21,581 nucleotides of DNA from Micavibrio aeruginosavorus (GTDB taxonomy: Bacteria; Pseudomonadota; Alphaproteobacteria; Micavibrionales; Micavibrionaceae): the NCBI GenBank assembly GCA_003241285.1, contig QFOT01000016.1, positions 1 through 21,581 on the forward strand, written 5' to 3'. Numbering within the stretch: the stretch's first letter is position 1; every line of letters begins with the position of its first letter. Below the pieces are notes generated by a model. It saw only the letters and a list, made by a program, of their open reading frames with translations, had not been told where the DNA came from and did no database searches. Of the stretch, positions 1 through 7,540 are shown one piece after another. A program made the position numbers and the translations under genes.

Positions 1-54
1 TTGCATGGTTTTGATCCATATATCTAATTGTCTGTTTTATCAAAAGGAATCGTT

Positions 55-2103
55 ATGACTACCGATAACCCGTTGCTCGCTCCCTCACCCCTGAAGAACC
101 ATGCGCCACGCTTTGATATTATTCAGGAAGAACATTTTCGTCCGGCACTGGACGTTGCCATTGCCGAAGCGCGAGCGAATATTGACAGGATCATCGCCGA
201 CCCAGCCAAGCCGGATTTTGGGAATACGATCGTCGCGCTTGAAACGGCCTCCGAACTGCTCGGCACAATATCGTCAATTTTTTACAACCAGCTTTCCGCC
301 GCCGGAACTGACGGCATGCAGAAAATTGCCGAAGAAATCGGACCGATCCAGGCAAACTTCTCCAGTGATATAATTTTGAACGATAAACTCTTTGCCCGCG
401 TTAAAACCGTATTTGATAATATTGACACAGAAGCCAAATCACCTGAAGAGCGCACACTATTAACGGACACCTATAAAAACTTTGCCCGCGGCGGGGCACT
501 GCTCGATGACGAAAAAAAAGCAGTCTTGCGCAAAATCAACGAAGACATGTCGACGCTTGGCCCCGTTTATTCCAATAACGTCAAGAAATCTGCCGAGCAA
601 TTCCAGCTTGTTCTGGAAGATGAAAAAGATTTATCCGGCCTGCCCGAAATGGCTATTGAAGGTGCGAAGCTCGCCGCCGAAGAGAACGGCCTTACAGGCA
701 AATACGTCTTTACGCTCGATTTTCCGAGTTACTTTCCTTTCGTCACGTATAACGATTCAAGCGCACTGCGTGAAAAAATGTGGCGCGCCTACAGCCACCA
801 GGCGTTTGGCGATGAATACGATAACACGGAAACCATTCTTAAAATCGTACGCCTGCGATATGAACGGGCGAAATTACTGGGCTATGCCGACCATGCCGAT
901 TACGTGCTCGAACGCCGCATGGCGGAAAAAACCGAGCGAGTCATGTCCTTCCTGACCAAGATGAAAGATCGTTATAAACCGGCCGCACAAAGGGATCTTG
1001 ACGAACTTCGTGAATTCGCCCGACAAAAAGGCAATGCCGACCTCAAGCCATGGGATGTTTCTTATTACTCGGAAAAATTGCAGGAAGAGAAATTTCAGTT
1101 TTCATCCGAAGATTTGCGTCCCTATTTCCCTCTCGACCGCGTTCTCAAAGGGACATTCGAGCATTTCCGCAAACTTTTCGGTTTAAAATTTACGCTCAAT
1201 ACGGATTATCCCGTCTGGCATCCGGATGTGACGGCTTATGACGTCGAAGACGAGCGCACAGGCCGTTTTATCGGGACCATGTATGCTGACTTCTATCCTC
1301 GTAAAGGTAAGAAACCCGGCGCGTGGATGACAGCTTACCGTGAACAGGGCCTGTATAAGGGCAATATCGAGCGCCCGGTTACCGCCTTTGTCTGCAATTT
1401 TACCAAGCCGACAAAAGATAAACCATCCCTTCTTACCTTTGACGAAGTGCTGACCATCTTCCATGAAATGGGACATGTAACACATGGACTGCTTTCGGAA
1501 GCGACCTATGGCTCGATGGCGTCACCGAATGTGCTATGGGATTTTGTCGAACTTCCGTCACAGTTGCAGGAGAACTGGCTGTACGAGCCGGAAGTATTGA
1601 ACGACTTTGCCGCGCATTACGAAACCGGAGAGAAAATTCCGGCGGAACTTATCGAGAAACTCCGTGCCAGCAAAAATTTCATGGCTGGCTGGACAGGTTT
1701 GCGCCAGGTCGGCCTCGGCACGCTCGATATGGCCTGGCACACAACCGACCCGGACAAGATTGCAGATCTTCTTAAATTTGAAGACTCCGTTATGGAAGAT
1801 TTACGCCTCTTCCCGCGCCTGGGAGGCCCGGCTTCGACCTCCTATAGCCATATTTTCTCGGGCGGTTACTCGGCTGGCTATTATTCTTACAAATGGGCCG
1901 AAGTGCTCGATGCGGATGCGTTTGAAGTCTTTTTGGAGAAAGGTCTTTACGACGCCGAAACGGCCGAAACCTATAAAAAAGAGATTCTCTCCAAGGGTAA
2001 TATCGAGCACCCTCTCGTTCTTTACAGCAAATTTCGTGGCCGCGATGCGGATCCGGATGCCCTTTTACGCCGGGAAGGGTTACTTATAAACGATTCTGAA
2101 TAA
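55..2103 (+). CDS. M3 family metallopeptidase (oligopeptidase A / peptidyl-dipeptidase Dcp type)
   Basis: Zinc metallopeptidase of family M3 (thimet oligopeptidase group), which in the cytoplasm trims short peptides. The HEMGH zinc motif is at about residues 470-474 and the third zinc ligand is the Glu of FVELPSQ at about 499. The N-terminus (NPLLAPSPL...FDIIQEEHF) and the C-terminal GGYSAGYYSYKWAEVLDADAF block are typical of bacterial Dcp/OpdA proteins. I start at the ATG at 55, giving 682 aa, because AAAGGA at 42-47 lies 7 nt ahead of it; an in-frame TTG at 28 would add nine unlikely residues and swallow that ribosome site. The length fits the family and no signal peptide is visible. It is a single gene; its promoter is outside the window or in the first 40 bases. 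Dcp and OpdA cannot be separated confidently from motifs alone. Confidence 0.95.
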   Translation: MTTDNPLLAPSPLKNHAPRFDIIQEEHFRPALDVAIAEARANIDRIIADPAKPDFGNTIVALETASELLGTISSIFYNQLSAAGTDGMQKIAEEIGPIQANFSSDIILNDKLFARVKTVFDNIDTEAKSPEERTLLTDTYKNFARGGALLDDEKKAVLRKINEDMSTLGPVYSNNVKKSAEQFQLVLEDEKDLSGLPEMAIEGAKLAAEENGLTGKYVFTLDFPSYFPFVTYNDSSALREKMWRAYSHQAFGDEYDNTETILKIVRLRYERAKLLGYADHADYVLERRMAEKTERVMSFLTKMKDRYKPAAQRDLDELREFARQKGNADLKPWDVSYYSEKLQEEKFQFSSEDLRPYFPLDRVLKGTFEHFRKLFGLKFTLNTDYPVWHPDVTAYDVEDERTGRFIGTMYADFYPRKGKKPGAWMTAYREQGLYKGNIERPVTAFVCNFTKPTKDKPSLLTFDEVLTIFHEMGHVTHGLLSEATYGSMASPNVLWDFVELPSQLQENWLYEPEVLNDFAAHYETGEKIPAELIEKLRASKNFMAGWTGLRQVGLGTLDMAWHTTDPDKIADLLKFEDSVMEDLRLFPRLGGPASTSYSHIFSGGYSAGYYSYKWAEVLDADAFEVFLEKGLYDAETAETYKKEILSKGNIEHPLVLYSKFRGRDADPDALLRREGLLINDSE

Positions 2104-2112
2104 AGACTTTAT

Positions 2113-2184
2113 TTTTACCCAAGTTAATCTTGGATAAAAGATAAGCAAAATATAAACCACTGAAAACAAAAGAAATTTTGTTTT
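2113..2184. terminator. Two AT-rich hairpins after the M3 peptidase gene, possible weak terminator
   Basis: CCAAG (2119-2123) and CTTGG (2129-2133) form a 5-bp stem that extends, after one mismatch, with TTTTA/TAAAA. Further on, AAAACAAAA (2163-2171), GAAA and TTTTGTTTT (2176-2184) make a 9-bp stem with a GNRA-type tetraloop. Only one G:C pair is in the second stem and the T-rich stretch after it is interrupted, so the terminator role is a guess. Either could equally be part of the control region of the next gene. Confidence 0.35.
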
Positions 2185-2202
2185 TCATATTTTTGTTGCC
2201 GA

Positions 2203-2250
2203 ATAAACTTGGCTTATTGTATAAACTTACGATAAAAGCAAGTTACGCAT
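2203..2250. promoter_or_regulatory. Repeated ATAAACTT motif upstream of the XRE regulator gene, candidate operator
   Basis: ATAAACTT occurs at 2203-2210 and again at 2221-2228, start to start 18 bp apart, followed by the inverted AAGTT at 2240-2244. Helix-turn-helix regulators of the XRE class commonly repress their own gene through such repeats close to the start codon. The gene's start is only about 20 bp downstream. The -35/-10 hexamers are not clear enough to place. The operator role is inferred. Confidence 0.35.
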
Positions 2251-2268
2251 AAAAATTAACGGTAGTGA

Positions 2269-2943
2269 ATGTCGATCACAACAGCACAAATACGTGGCGC
2301 CAGAGGACTTCTGAACTGGTCGCAAAACGACCTGTCGGAACGCACCGGTATATCCGGCACGTCGATTGGAGCGATTGAGAGTGGCACGACGACACCGCGC
2401 GACAGCACTATACAAAAGATAATAAAAACGTTTGAAGATTCAGGAATAGAATTTATTCCAAACCAAGGCGTCCGTTTAAAAAGTGGTGATGTCAGAGTAC
2501 TGAAAGGGCGCTTGGATTTCTGGGCCTTTTATGAAGATGTCTATAGAACATTACTTGAAAAGCCTACTGAGGTTCTTGTTTGCAATGCCGATGAACGCAA
2601 GTTTGAAAAATGGCTGTCGGATGAAAATATTCAAACGCATATTTTGCGTATGGAAGAATTAAGAGAAAAAGGCGTTAAGTATCGTATTTTGCTGAAAGAA
2701 GGAGATAATTACTTCCTTCATAACTCTGGGTATTCAGAATATCGCTGGATCCCCGGTTCGCAATTTTCAACGACTCCATTTTATGCCTATGGAGATAAAC
2801 TAGCGATTATGCTTTTTGATGAGGAGCCGACTATAATAATACTGGAATATCCATCGGTAGCAGAAGCATATAAAAAGCAATTCGAATCTTTCTGGTCTGC
2901 GGCAAATACTGCAGATAGTAAAATACTAAAACAAAAAGCTTGA
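2269..2943 (+). CDS. XRE-type HTH regulator with C-terminal TrmB/PLD-like sensor domain
   Basis: Predicted DNA-binding regulator of 224 aa. Residues about 8-62 are an XRE helix-turn-helix (RGARGLLNWSQNDLSERTG ... SIGAIESG), of the compact type common in alphaproteobacteria and ending in GIEFIPNQGVRL. Residues about 80-213 form an alpha/beta domain (EVLVCNADERKFEKWL ... GVKYRILLKEGD ... YGDKLAIMLFDEEPTIIILEYPSVAEAYKKQFESFW). Its closing pattern resembles the effector domain of TrmB-like regulators, itself a PLD-like fold. The ATG at 2269 has only a poor ribosome site. The methyltransferase gene begins 9 nt after the stop, so the two are probably co-transcribed, and the regulator may control that gene in response to a small ligand. 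The DNA is AT-rich relative to the flanks, suggesting acquisition. The HTH is certain; the sensor domain is recognised by pattern only. Confidence 0.8.
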   Translation: MSITTAQIRGARGLLNWSQNDLSERTGISGTSIGAIESGTTTPRDSTIQKIIKTFEDSGIEFIPNQGVRLKSGDVRVLKGRLDFWAFYEDVYRTLLEKPTEVLVCNADERKFEKWLSDENIQTHILRMEELREKGVKYRILLKEGDNYFLHNSGYSEYRWIPGSQFSTTPFYAYGDKLAIMLFDEEPTIIILEYPSVAEAYKKQFESFWSAANTADSKILKQKA

Positions 2944-2952
2944 TAACTGAGT

Positions 2953-3948
2953 ATGAATAAAATGACACTGCAGCGCCATATAAAAGAAATAGAAAAACGT
3001 GATAATCTTGCGCTAAAAAAACGCGCTTTTGATCTTTTTACAAACCGCCGCGTTGGGAATATGGGCCCTGATCTTTATACGAATGGTGGTGGTGATAAAT
3101 ATTCACAGATTATTTCAACTAACGAACAATACATACCTTATCAAGGCGAAGTAGCCCTTATTCAGGAAAAGAAATCGGATATTGCACGATGGGCCAAGGA
3201 TATTGATACGGTAATTATTATCGGTCCCGGCCCCGCGCAAACCATGGAAACAAAAGAACTTCCTATTTTAAAATTACTGCCAGCGCTGAAGACGGTTAAA
3301 CTAATAGATCTTTCGGAGCAATTTAACGCACAAGCCGCTAAAGTTTTAGAACAATCTTTTGAACCACCTTTGTATGTCGAAACCTACACTGGTGATTTCA
3401 ATACAGTCACACTTAACCAGAACTATTCACGCGCTCTTGTTATCACAACAGGGAGCCTGACCAACTTCGAAGATGCTCCATTGGATAGCTTTCCCTCTTC
3501 GATTGCAGGAAGCTACCTTAGACGTTTCCAAGAAATGGCGAAACCCGGCGGCAAGATTCTTTGGGGCTATGATTCAAACTCGAATGCGGCCGCTATAGAA
3601 GCAGAATATGAAAGTTCCGAGATATCCGCGTTCGTTCTCAATCCACTCAACAAGCTAAGCTCAACAAGCGGCGTTGATATCGATCCAAAAAAATTCATCT
3701 ATACACCTGAATTTTTTCCAAGAGGATCACATTTAGCGCATTACTGGACAGCGACAGCCCCCCAGAATGTTGAAATTGATGATGAAACTATAAGTATTTT
3801 TGAAGGTGACCGCTTTCTCTGCTTCAGCTCTATCAAGCTGAACCCGGATAAATTAAATATCATCGCTCAAAATAAAGGTCTTTCGTCACATTGTGCATTT
3901 ACGCATAGTAACTCAAAACAGATACTACATTGTTTTGACTATAATTAA
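2953..3948 (+). CDS. SAM-dependent methyltransferase, distant EgtD-like (Methyltransf_33) family
   Basis: A 331-aa protein with a Rossmann methyltransferase core: IIIGPGPA at about 88-95 (SAM loop), LIDLSEQF at 117-124 (acidic residue after strand 2), TGDF at 146-149, TGSLTNF at 166-172 and KPGGKILWGYD at 197-207. The order, especially the GS..NF motif followed by PGG-LL-G-D, a FVLNPLNKL block and a FIYTPEFFP block, matches the histidine-specific methyltransferase family (EgtD, first step of ergothioneine synthesis). Near the C-terminus, where EgtD proteins carry a histidine-binding Glu just before the S-K-F/L strand, this protein reads GDRFLCFSSIKL. The substrate may therefore not be histidine; that alignment is from memory. 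No egtB-like gene is nearby. The start at 2953 is 9 nt behind the regulator gene (ATG at 2962 is an alternative). Its stop overlaps the opposing hydrolase gene by 4 nt. Visibly AT-rich. Confidence 0.72.
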   Translation: MNKMTLQRHIKEIEKRDNLALKKRAFDLFTNRRVGNMGPDLYTNGGGDKYSQIISTNEQYIPYQGEVALIQEKKSDIARWAKDIDTVIIIGPGPAQTMETKELPILKLLPALKTVKLIDLSEQFNAQAAKVLEQSFEPPLYVETYTGDFNTVTLNQNYSRALVITTGSLTNFEDAPLDSFPSSIAGSYLRRFQEMAKPGGKILWGYDSNSNAAAIEAEYESSEISAFVLNPLNKLSSTSGVDIDPKKFIYTPEFFPRGSHLAHYWTATAPQNVEIDDETISIFEGDRFLCFSSIKLNPDKLNIIAQNKGLSSHCAFTHSNSKQILHCFDYN

Positions 3949-4838
3949 TGCAGTTCCAGCAGCATGCATCTAGCCGAGCCGCCGCCATATTTTTCGATCG
4001 TTTCGATATTGGCGTGAACGATTTCAGCCACGTATTTTAACAGGCTATCTTTCTGATCTTCATTGAGCGCCGCATGCGCTGCCGAAGACATGACAAGCAT
4101 TTTTTTGCCACCCGTCCCGATTAATTCAAGCGAATTTCCGCAAAAGGCTTTCAGCTGCTCCATCGATAAATCAATAACCTCGCGATGCTCCAGCAGACTG
4201 TCCAGCACGCGCTGCCGGTCCTCTTCAATGATACAGGCGGAGCAGATTCCTGCATAACCGGTGCCGATATACATCATGACGTCGGTATGATAAACGGGCT
4301 TTCCGGCATGATTTTTGGTGCGGAACATCACCACCTCATATCCCATTTTCTCGCAGAACATTCTTGCCATTTTTTCATCGCATCTTGGCGAGATTGAAAA
4401 ATAGGCAATTTTATTGATACGATCGAGCCAATGCGCACCCGTACTCTCTAAATACAAACCTTCTTTCTCGTAATTTGAAAAATCAAAAGCGATGTCGTAA
4501 ATCGACTCCAGAAATCCCATGACATCGTTGCGGCGTTCGATCTGCCGGTTCGGGGCCAGCATCGGGTAATAACCAAGAGTGCGATTACCGAATGTGGCAA
4601 CCCAGTTATTGCAGAATATATCGTCCGGGCTTTCTTTCTGCCCGATAATGGAGGTAACGATAACCCCCTTTGCTACCAGTAGATCACGAAAGGCTCGGAA
4701 CTCCGCCGCCGCCTTTTCCTGCACCGAATGAATATCGGACGGATCGGCCGCCTGATATGTATTCGTTTCCATCGTTTGAGGATTGGAATGAAAGCCTGCA
4801 GGCTCCATCATCATAATGTGATTGGTCGATTGTTTCAT
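3945..4838 (-). CDS. ctlX: CtlX-type amidinotransferase-fold hydrolase (citrulline / dimethylarginine-like substrate)
   Basis: A 297-aa member of the guanidino-group-modifying superfamily with the beta/alpha propeller fold shared by arginine deiminase and dimethylarginine dimethylaminohydrolase. Visible catalytic set: PDDIFCNNW (Asp73, about 71-79), ESTGAHWLDR (Glu131 and Asp139), YHTDVMM (His184) and GGGSARCML (nucleophile Cys291). The N-terminus and these motifs closely resemble the citrulline-utilisation hydrolase group CtlX, so removal of ammonia or an amine from a guanidino or ureido compound is likely. It is the last gene of the gmd-fcl-ctlX strand run, starting only 7 nt after the fcl stop. 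No ribosome site is evident before the ATG at 4838, so it may depend on translation of fcl. It faces the methyltransferase gene with a 4-nt tail overlap and no terminator between. The exact substrate is uncertain. Confidence 0.82.
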   Translation of the reverse strand: MKQSTNHIMMMEPAGFHSNPQTMETNTYQAADPSDIHSVQEKAAAEFRAFRDLLVAKGVIVTSIIGQKESPDDIFCNNWVATFGNRTLGYYPMLAPNRQIERRNDVMGFLESIYDIAFDFSNYEKEGLYLESTGAHWLDRINKIAYFSISPRCDEKMARMFCEKMGYEVVMFRTKNHAGKPVYHTDVMMYIGTGYAGICSACIIEEDRQRVLDSLLEHREVIDLSMEQLKAFCGNSLELIGTGGKKMLVMSSAAHAALNEDQKDSLLKYVAEIVHANIETIEKYGGGSARCMLLELH

Positions 4839-4845
4839 AGAATTA

Positions 4846-5784
4846 TTATATATGATTTACAAAATTTAAAAAATCCCGATAAGCGGCCTTCAAGCCGATT
4901 TCCAAATCAATTTCCGGCGTCCAGCCGAGATCGCGCAAACGCCCGCTATCTAAAATTTTGCGCGGTGTGCCGTCCGGCATATTCTGATTGAATCTTAGTT
5001 CTCCTTCATAGCCGACTATTCCAGCGATCATACGGGCAAGATCATAAATTGAGATTTCTTCTCCCGATCCGCAGTTTAAATGCAATTCCTCGGAGTAATT
5101 CCTCAAGGCGATAAAAACTGCCGCCGCAAGATCGTCGGCATGCAAAAATTCGCGCATGGGCTTTCCGCTTCCCCATATTTCAACCTCTGCCAATTCCTCC
5201 ATTTTTGCTTTGTGCAACCTTGATATCACGGCGGGGATTACATGAGCGCGCGCCTCAGCCCATCTATCATTCGGCCCATAGATATTGCACGGCATCAGGG
5301 AAATAAAATCACACCCATACTGACGCCGGTAGAATTGGCATAATTTGATCCCGGCTATTTTTGCGATAGCATAAGCTTCATTCGTGCTCTCCAATCCGCC
5401 GCTTAAGAGCTCTTCTTCCCTGATCGGTTGCTCGGCGAATTTGGGGTAAATACAGGAGGACCCCAGGAAAACAAGTTTCTGAACCCTGCTTCTATAAGCT
5501 CCATGAATGATATTCTGGGCAATCGCCAGATTATCAAAGATAAATTCTGCAGGCTTTGCGGCATTCTCCCCAATCCCTCCCACTTTTGCCGCCGCAATGA
5601 TAATTACATCGGGCTTTTGGAGAGATATCCAGTCTTCCGCTTGCTCCTGACGGGTTAAATCCAGCTCAGCTCTTGAAGCTGTCAAAATTTTGCAATCCAA
5701 ACTCGAAAACTTGCTGACCAGTGCCGCGCCGACAAGGCCCGAATGTCCGGCAATCCAGATTTTCTTGCCGCTTATATCGAACAT
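4846..5784 (-). CDS. fcl: GDP-L-fucose synthase
   Basis: Converts GDP-4-keto-6-deoxy-D-mannose to GDP-L-fucose (epimerase and NADPH-dependent reductase) in the cytoplasm, supplying L-fucose for surface polysaccharide or glycoprotein. At 312 aa it is a short-chain dehydrogenase of the extended type: NADP loop GHSGLVGAAL at 13-22, FLGSSCIYP at 107-114 with the active-site serine/cysteine pair, and catalytic Tyr138-x3-Lys142 in NEAYAIAKIAG. The KVGGIGEN and MPCNIYGPNDR segments are hallmarks of WcaG/Fcl. Its ATG overlaps the gmd stop by one base (TGATG), so the pair is translationally coupled and forms a complete two-step pathway from GDP-mannose. Confidence 0.95.
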   Translation of the reverse strand: MFDISGKKIWIAGHSGLVGAALVSKFSSLDCKILTASRAELDLTRQEQAEDWISLQKPDVIIIAAAKVGGIGENAAKPAEFIFDNLAIAQNIIHGAYRSRVQKLVFLGSSCIYPKFAEQPIREEELLSGGLESTNEAYAIAKIAGIKLCQFYRRQYGCDFISLMPCNIYGPNDRWAEARAHVIPAVISRLHKAKMEELAEVEIWGSGKPMREFLHADDLAAAVFIALRNYSEELHLNCGSGEEISIYDLARMIAGIVGYEGELRFNQNMPDGTPRKILDSGRLRDLGWTPEIDLEIGLKAAYRDFLNFVNHI

Positions 5785-6818
5785 CAGGCGCGAAGCCTGC
5801 TGATATTATCAATGGTGGAGTAGCCAAGCTCTGCCTCGACCATTTCACGAATAATCGCCTTAAAATTTTTCGTCGGGGCCCAGCCTAGTTCCATCCGCGC
5901 CTTCGTATAATCGCCTTTCAAATTTTCAACCTCCAAAGGCCGAAAAAATTCAGGGTTTATTTGAACGAGTTTTTTTCCTGTTGTTTTATTAATCGCCGTT
6001 TCCGCAAGACCCGCGCCTTGCCATTCAACAGTCATACCAGCAGCAAAAAAAGCCTCCGTTACAAATTCCCGGACTGAATAGGATGTGTGGGAGGCCAAAA
6101 TATAATCATCCGCTTTGTCCGCCTGCAAAACAGTATAAGCCCCCGCCATGATATCCTCTGCATGGCTCCAGTCACGCCTTGCCTCCAGATTGCCAAGCTC
6201 GATAATATGACTTTCCCCGCGCGCAATTCTCGCAACTCCTATAGCAACTTTGCGCGTTACGAATTCTTCACCGCGGTTTTCGCTTTCGTGATTGAACATG
6301 ATGCCATTACTGGCAAAAACTCCATAGGCCTCGCGGTAAATCCTGACCATGTCATAGGCATATTTTTTTGCGGCAGCATAAGGACTGCGCGGATTCATCA
6401 CTGTCATTTCATTCTGTGGCGCAGGCGCATCACCGAACATCTCGGATGTGGACGCTTGAAAGAATTTTGTATGCGCGGAATGGATCCGAATATAATCGAG
6501 AATACGCACAACGCCTGCGCCGTTTACGTTCATCGTATATTCCGGCGTATCGAAAGATATTTTCACATGGCTTTGCGCCGCCAGATTATAAATCTCGTCC
6601 GGCCTTACGTTATTCAGTATCCGCTGGATCGAAGCTCCATCCGTCATGTCGCCATAGTGAAGATTTAATTGTGGCAAAAGATGATCGATATGTTTGGTAT
6701 CCGGCAATGCGGATGGCTGGCGAAGGGCATGAACCGTATAATTTTTTGAAAGAAGCAACCGGGCCAGATATGCCCCGTCTTGGCCAGTGACGCCTGTAAT
6801 AAGCGCAATCTTTGACAT
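5784..6818 (-). CDS. gmd: GDP-mannose 4,6-dehydratase
   Basis: Dehydrates GDP-D-mannose to GDP-4-keto-6-deoxy-mannose, the substrate of the fcl product next to it. At 344 aa it carries the NADP loop GVTGQDGAYLARLL (9-22), the Thr-Ser-Glu catalytic stretch in QASTSEMFG (121-129) and Tyr147-x3-Lys151 in SPYAAAKKYAYD. The NHESENRGEEFVTRKV and ARRDWSHAEDI segments are very characteristic of Gmd. ATG at 6818 is backed by GGGGGA at 6831-6826, seven bases upstream. It is the first gene of the gmd-fcl-ctlX unit. The product may serve a capsule, O-antigen or rhamnose-type branch; no glycosyltransferase is present in the window. Confidence 0.96.
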   Translation of the reverse strand: MSKIALITGVTGQDGAYLARLLLSKNYTVHALRQPSALPDTKHIDHLLPQLNLHYGDMTDGASIQRILNNVRPDEIYNLAAQSHVKISFDTPEYTMNVNGAGVVRILDYIRIHSAHTKFFQASTSEMFGDAPAPQNEMTVMNPRSPYAAAKKYAYDMVRIYREAYGVFASNGIMFNHESENRGEEFVTRKVAIGVARIARGESHIIELGNLEARRDWSHAEDIMAGAYTVLQADKADDYILASHTSYSVREFVTEAFFAAGMTVEWQGAGLAETAINKTTGKKLVQINPEFFRPLEVENLKGDYTKARMELGWAPTKNFKAIIREMVEAELGYSTIDNISRLRA

Positions 6819-6844
6819 TCAATAATCCCCCGATATTGAATGCC

Positions 6845-6873
6845 ATGGTATTAAGAAGGAGAGGCTTTGGCAA
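6845..6873 (-). promoter_or_regulatory. Candidate sigma-70 type promoter for gmd-fcl-ctlX
   Basis: On the minus strand TTGCCA (6873-6868) and TACCAT (6850-6845) are separated by 17 bp, just after the end of the 93-aa gene and 26 bp before the gmd start. The -35 matches the consensus at five of six positions, the -10 at four of six. A moderate match only. Confidence 0.35.
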
Positions 6874-6876
6874 GAT

Positions 6877-7158
6877 TTAAGGTGTGGCAGCCGCTAATTG
6901 AGGAGATGGCATCGCTGGCTGCGGCTGCGCTATTTCCGGTTTGGTAGCTTGCTCTGCCACGACACGGCATCCAAATTCGACGGACATCCGGTCAGGTTTC
7001 GGTAGTTCAATACCCTGATTGTTCAGGCCGTTACGGATCTGGGCTTCTTGCGAAGGGCTTGTTGCCGGGCTGCAAATAAGAAGTGCCTTGCCGCCTAATA
7101 GAGAAGAAACCGGCATACCGACTTCAGGGTCCTGTTGTACGTTATATTTTTCGCTCAT
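6877..7158 (-). CDS. Small hypothetical protein, 93 aa, proline-rich C-terminus
   Basis: Not recognised. The protein has a variable N-terminus, a central SLLGGKALLICSPATSPSQEAQIRNGLNNQGIELPKPDRMSVEFGC stretch and a Pro/Ala/Gln-rich tail. It has no signal peptide and no membrane segment. Its ATG overlaps the stop of the 94-aa gene upstream in the ATGA arrangement (4 nt), so the two are translationally coupled and probably act together. Both lie directly behind the ECF sigma gene on the same strand, yet neither has the zinc-binding or membrane-anchored look of a classical anti-sigma factor. The reading frame is well supported by coupling; function is unknown. Confidence 0.65.
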   Translation of the reverse strand: MSEKYNVQQDPEVGMPVSSLLGGKALLICSPATSPSQEAQIRNGLNNQGIELPKPDRMSVEFGCRVVAEQATKPEIAQPQPAMPSPQLAAATP

Positions 7159-7439
7159 GCTGCCATTACCTCGATATTTGCAACCGATGAAATATAAACC
7201 GGGAATTTAGGCACCCCGTTGATAAATTCGATCAGTCCCACTTTAGCTTTTGTTACAAGACGCTGCAGGACATCCTGACGCTCGCAGTCAATATTACCTA
7301 CCTGATGGTCACCCGACCTGAAAACAAGGCCAAATTTATGGACCTCGCATGTCAGCGGTTCACCTTTGGGTAACGATACCGGGACGACAATGACGATCGA
7401 GTCATTCTCCCCGAGAATGAAGTCACAATTATTAATCAC
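7155..7439 (-). CDS. Small hypothetical protein, 94 aa, GTG start
   Basis: Not recognised. The sequence alternates hydrophobic and polar residues (SIVIVVPVSLPKGEPLTCEVHKFGLVF ... VGLIEFINGVPKFPVYISSVANIEV), suggesting a small beta-rich soluble protein. Translation should begin at the GTG at 7439: AAGGTG at 7452-7447 sits seven bases upstream, a strong ribosome site. It overlaps the 93-aa gene by 4 nt. The sigma gene ends about 100 bp upstream, with an inverted repeat between them, so co-transcription with the sigma gene is possible but may be attenuated. Confidence 0.68.
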   Translation of the reverse strand: MINNCDFILGENDSIVIVVPVSLPKGEPLTCEVHKFGLVFRSGDHQVGNIDCERQDVLQRLVTKAKVGLIEFINGVPKFPVYISSVANIEVMAA

Positions 7440-7478
7440 TCAGACACACCTTATTACATACTTTATTATTTTTTATAA

Positions 7479-7517
7479 TTACCCCGATAATGCCCGAAAT
7501 TGATTAACAGGGGGTAA
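7479..7517. repeat. Inverted repeat TTACCCC / GGGGTAA between the sigma gene and the small-gene pair
   Basis: TTACCCC (7479-7485) is mirrored by GGGGTAA (7511-7517) with a 25-bp spacer. On the minus strand the second arm is followed by an A/T mixture rather than a T run, so it does not look like a standard intrinsic terminator. It may be a regulator site or RNA structure ahead of the 94-aa gene. Confidence 0.4.
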
Positions 7518-7540
7518 AAATTCGCATCCGGATTGGCATA

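Noticed and set aside
28..54. TTG at 28 as start of the M3 peptidase
   Set aside because: ATG at 55 has a well-placed AAAGGA that would fall inside the longer frame, and family proteins begin at the NPLL segment.
6087..6790. Long plus-strand open frames opposite gmd
   Set aside because: They are shadows of the clearly recognised gmd gene, and their translations show no family pattern.
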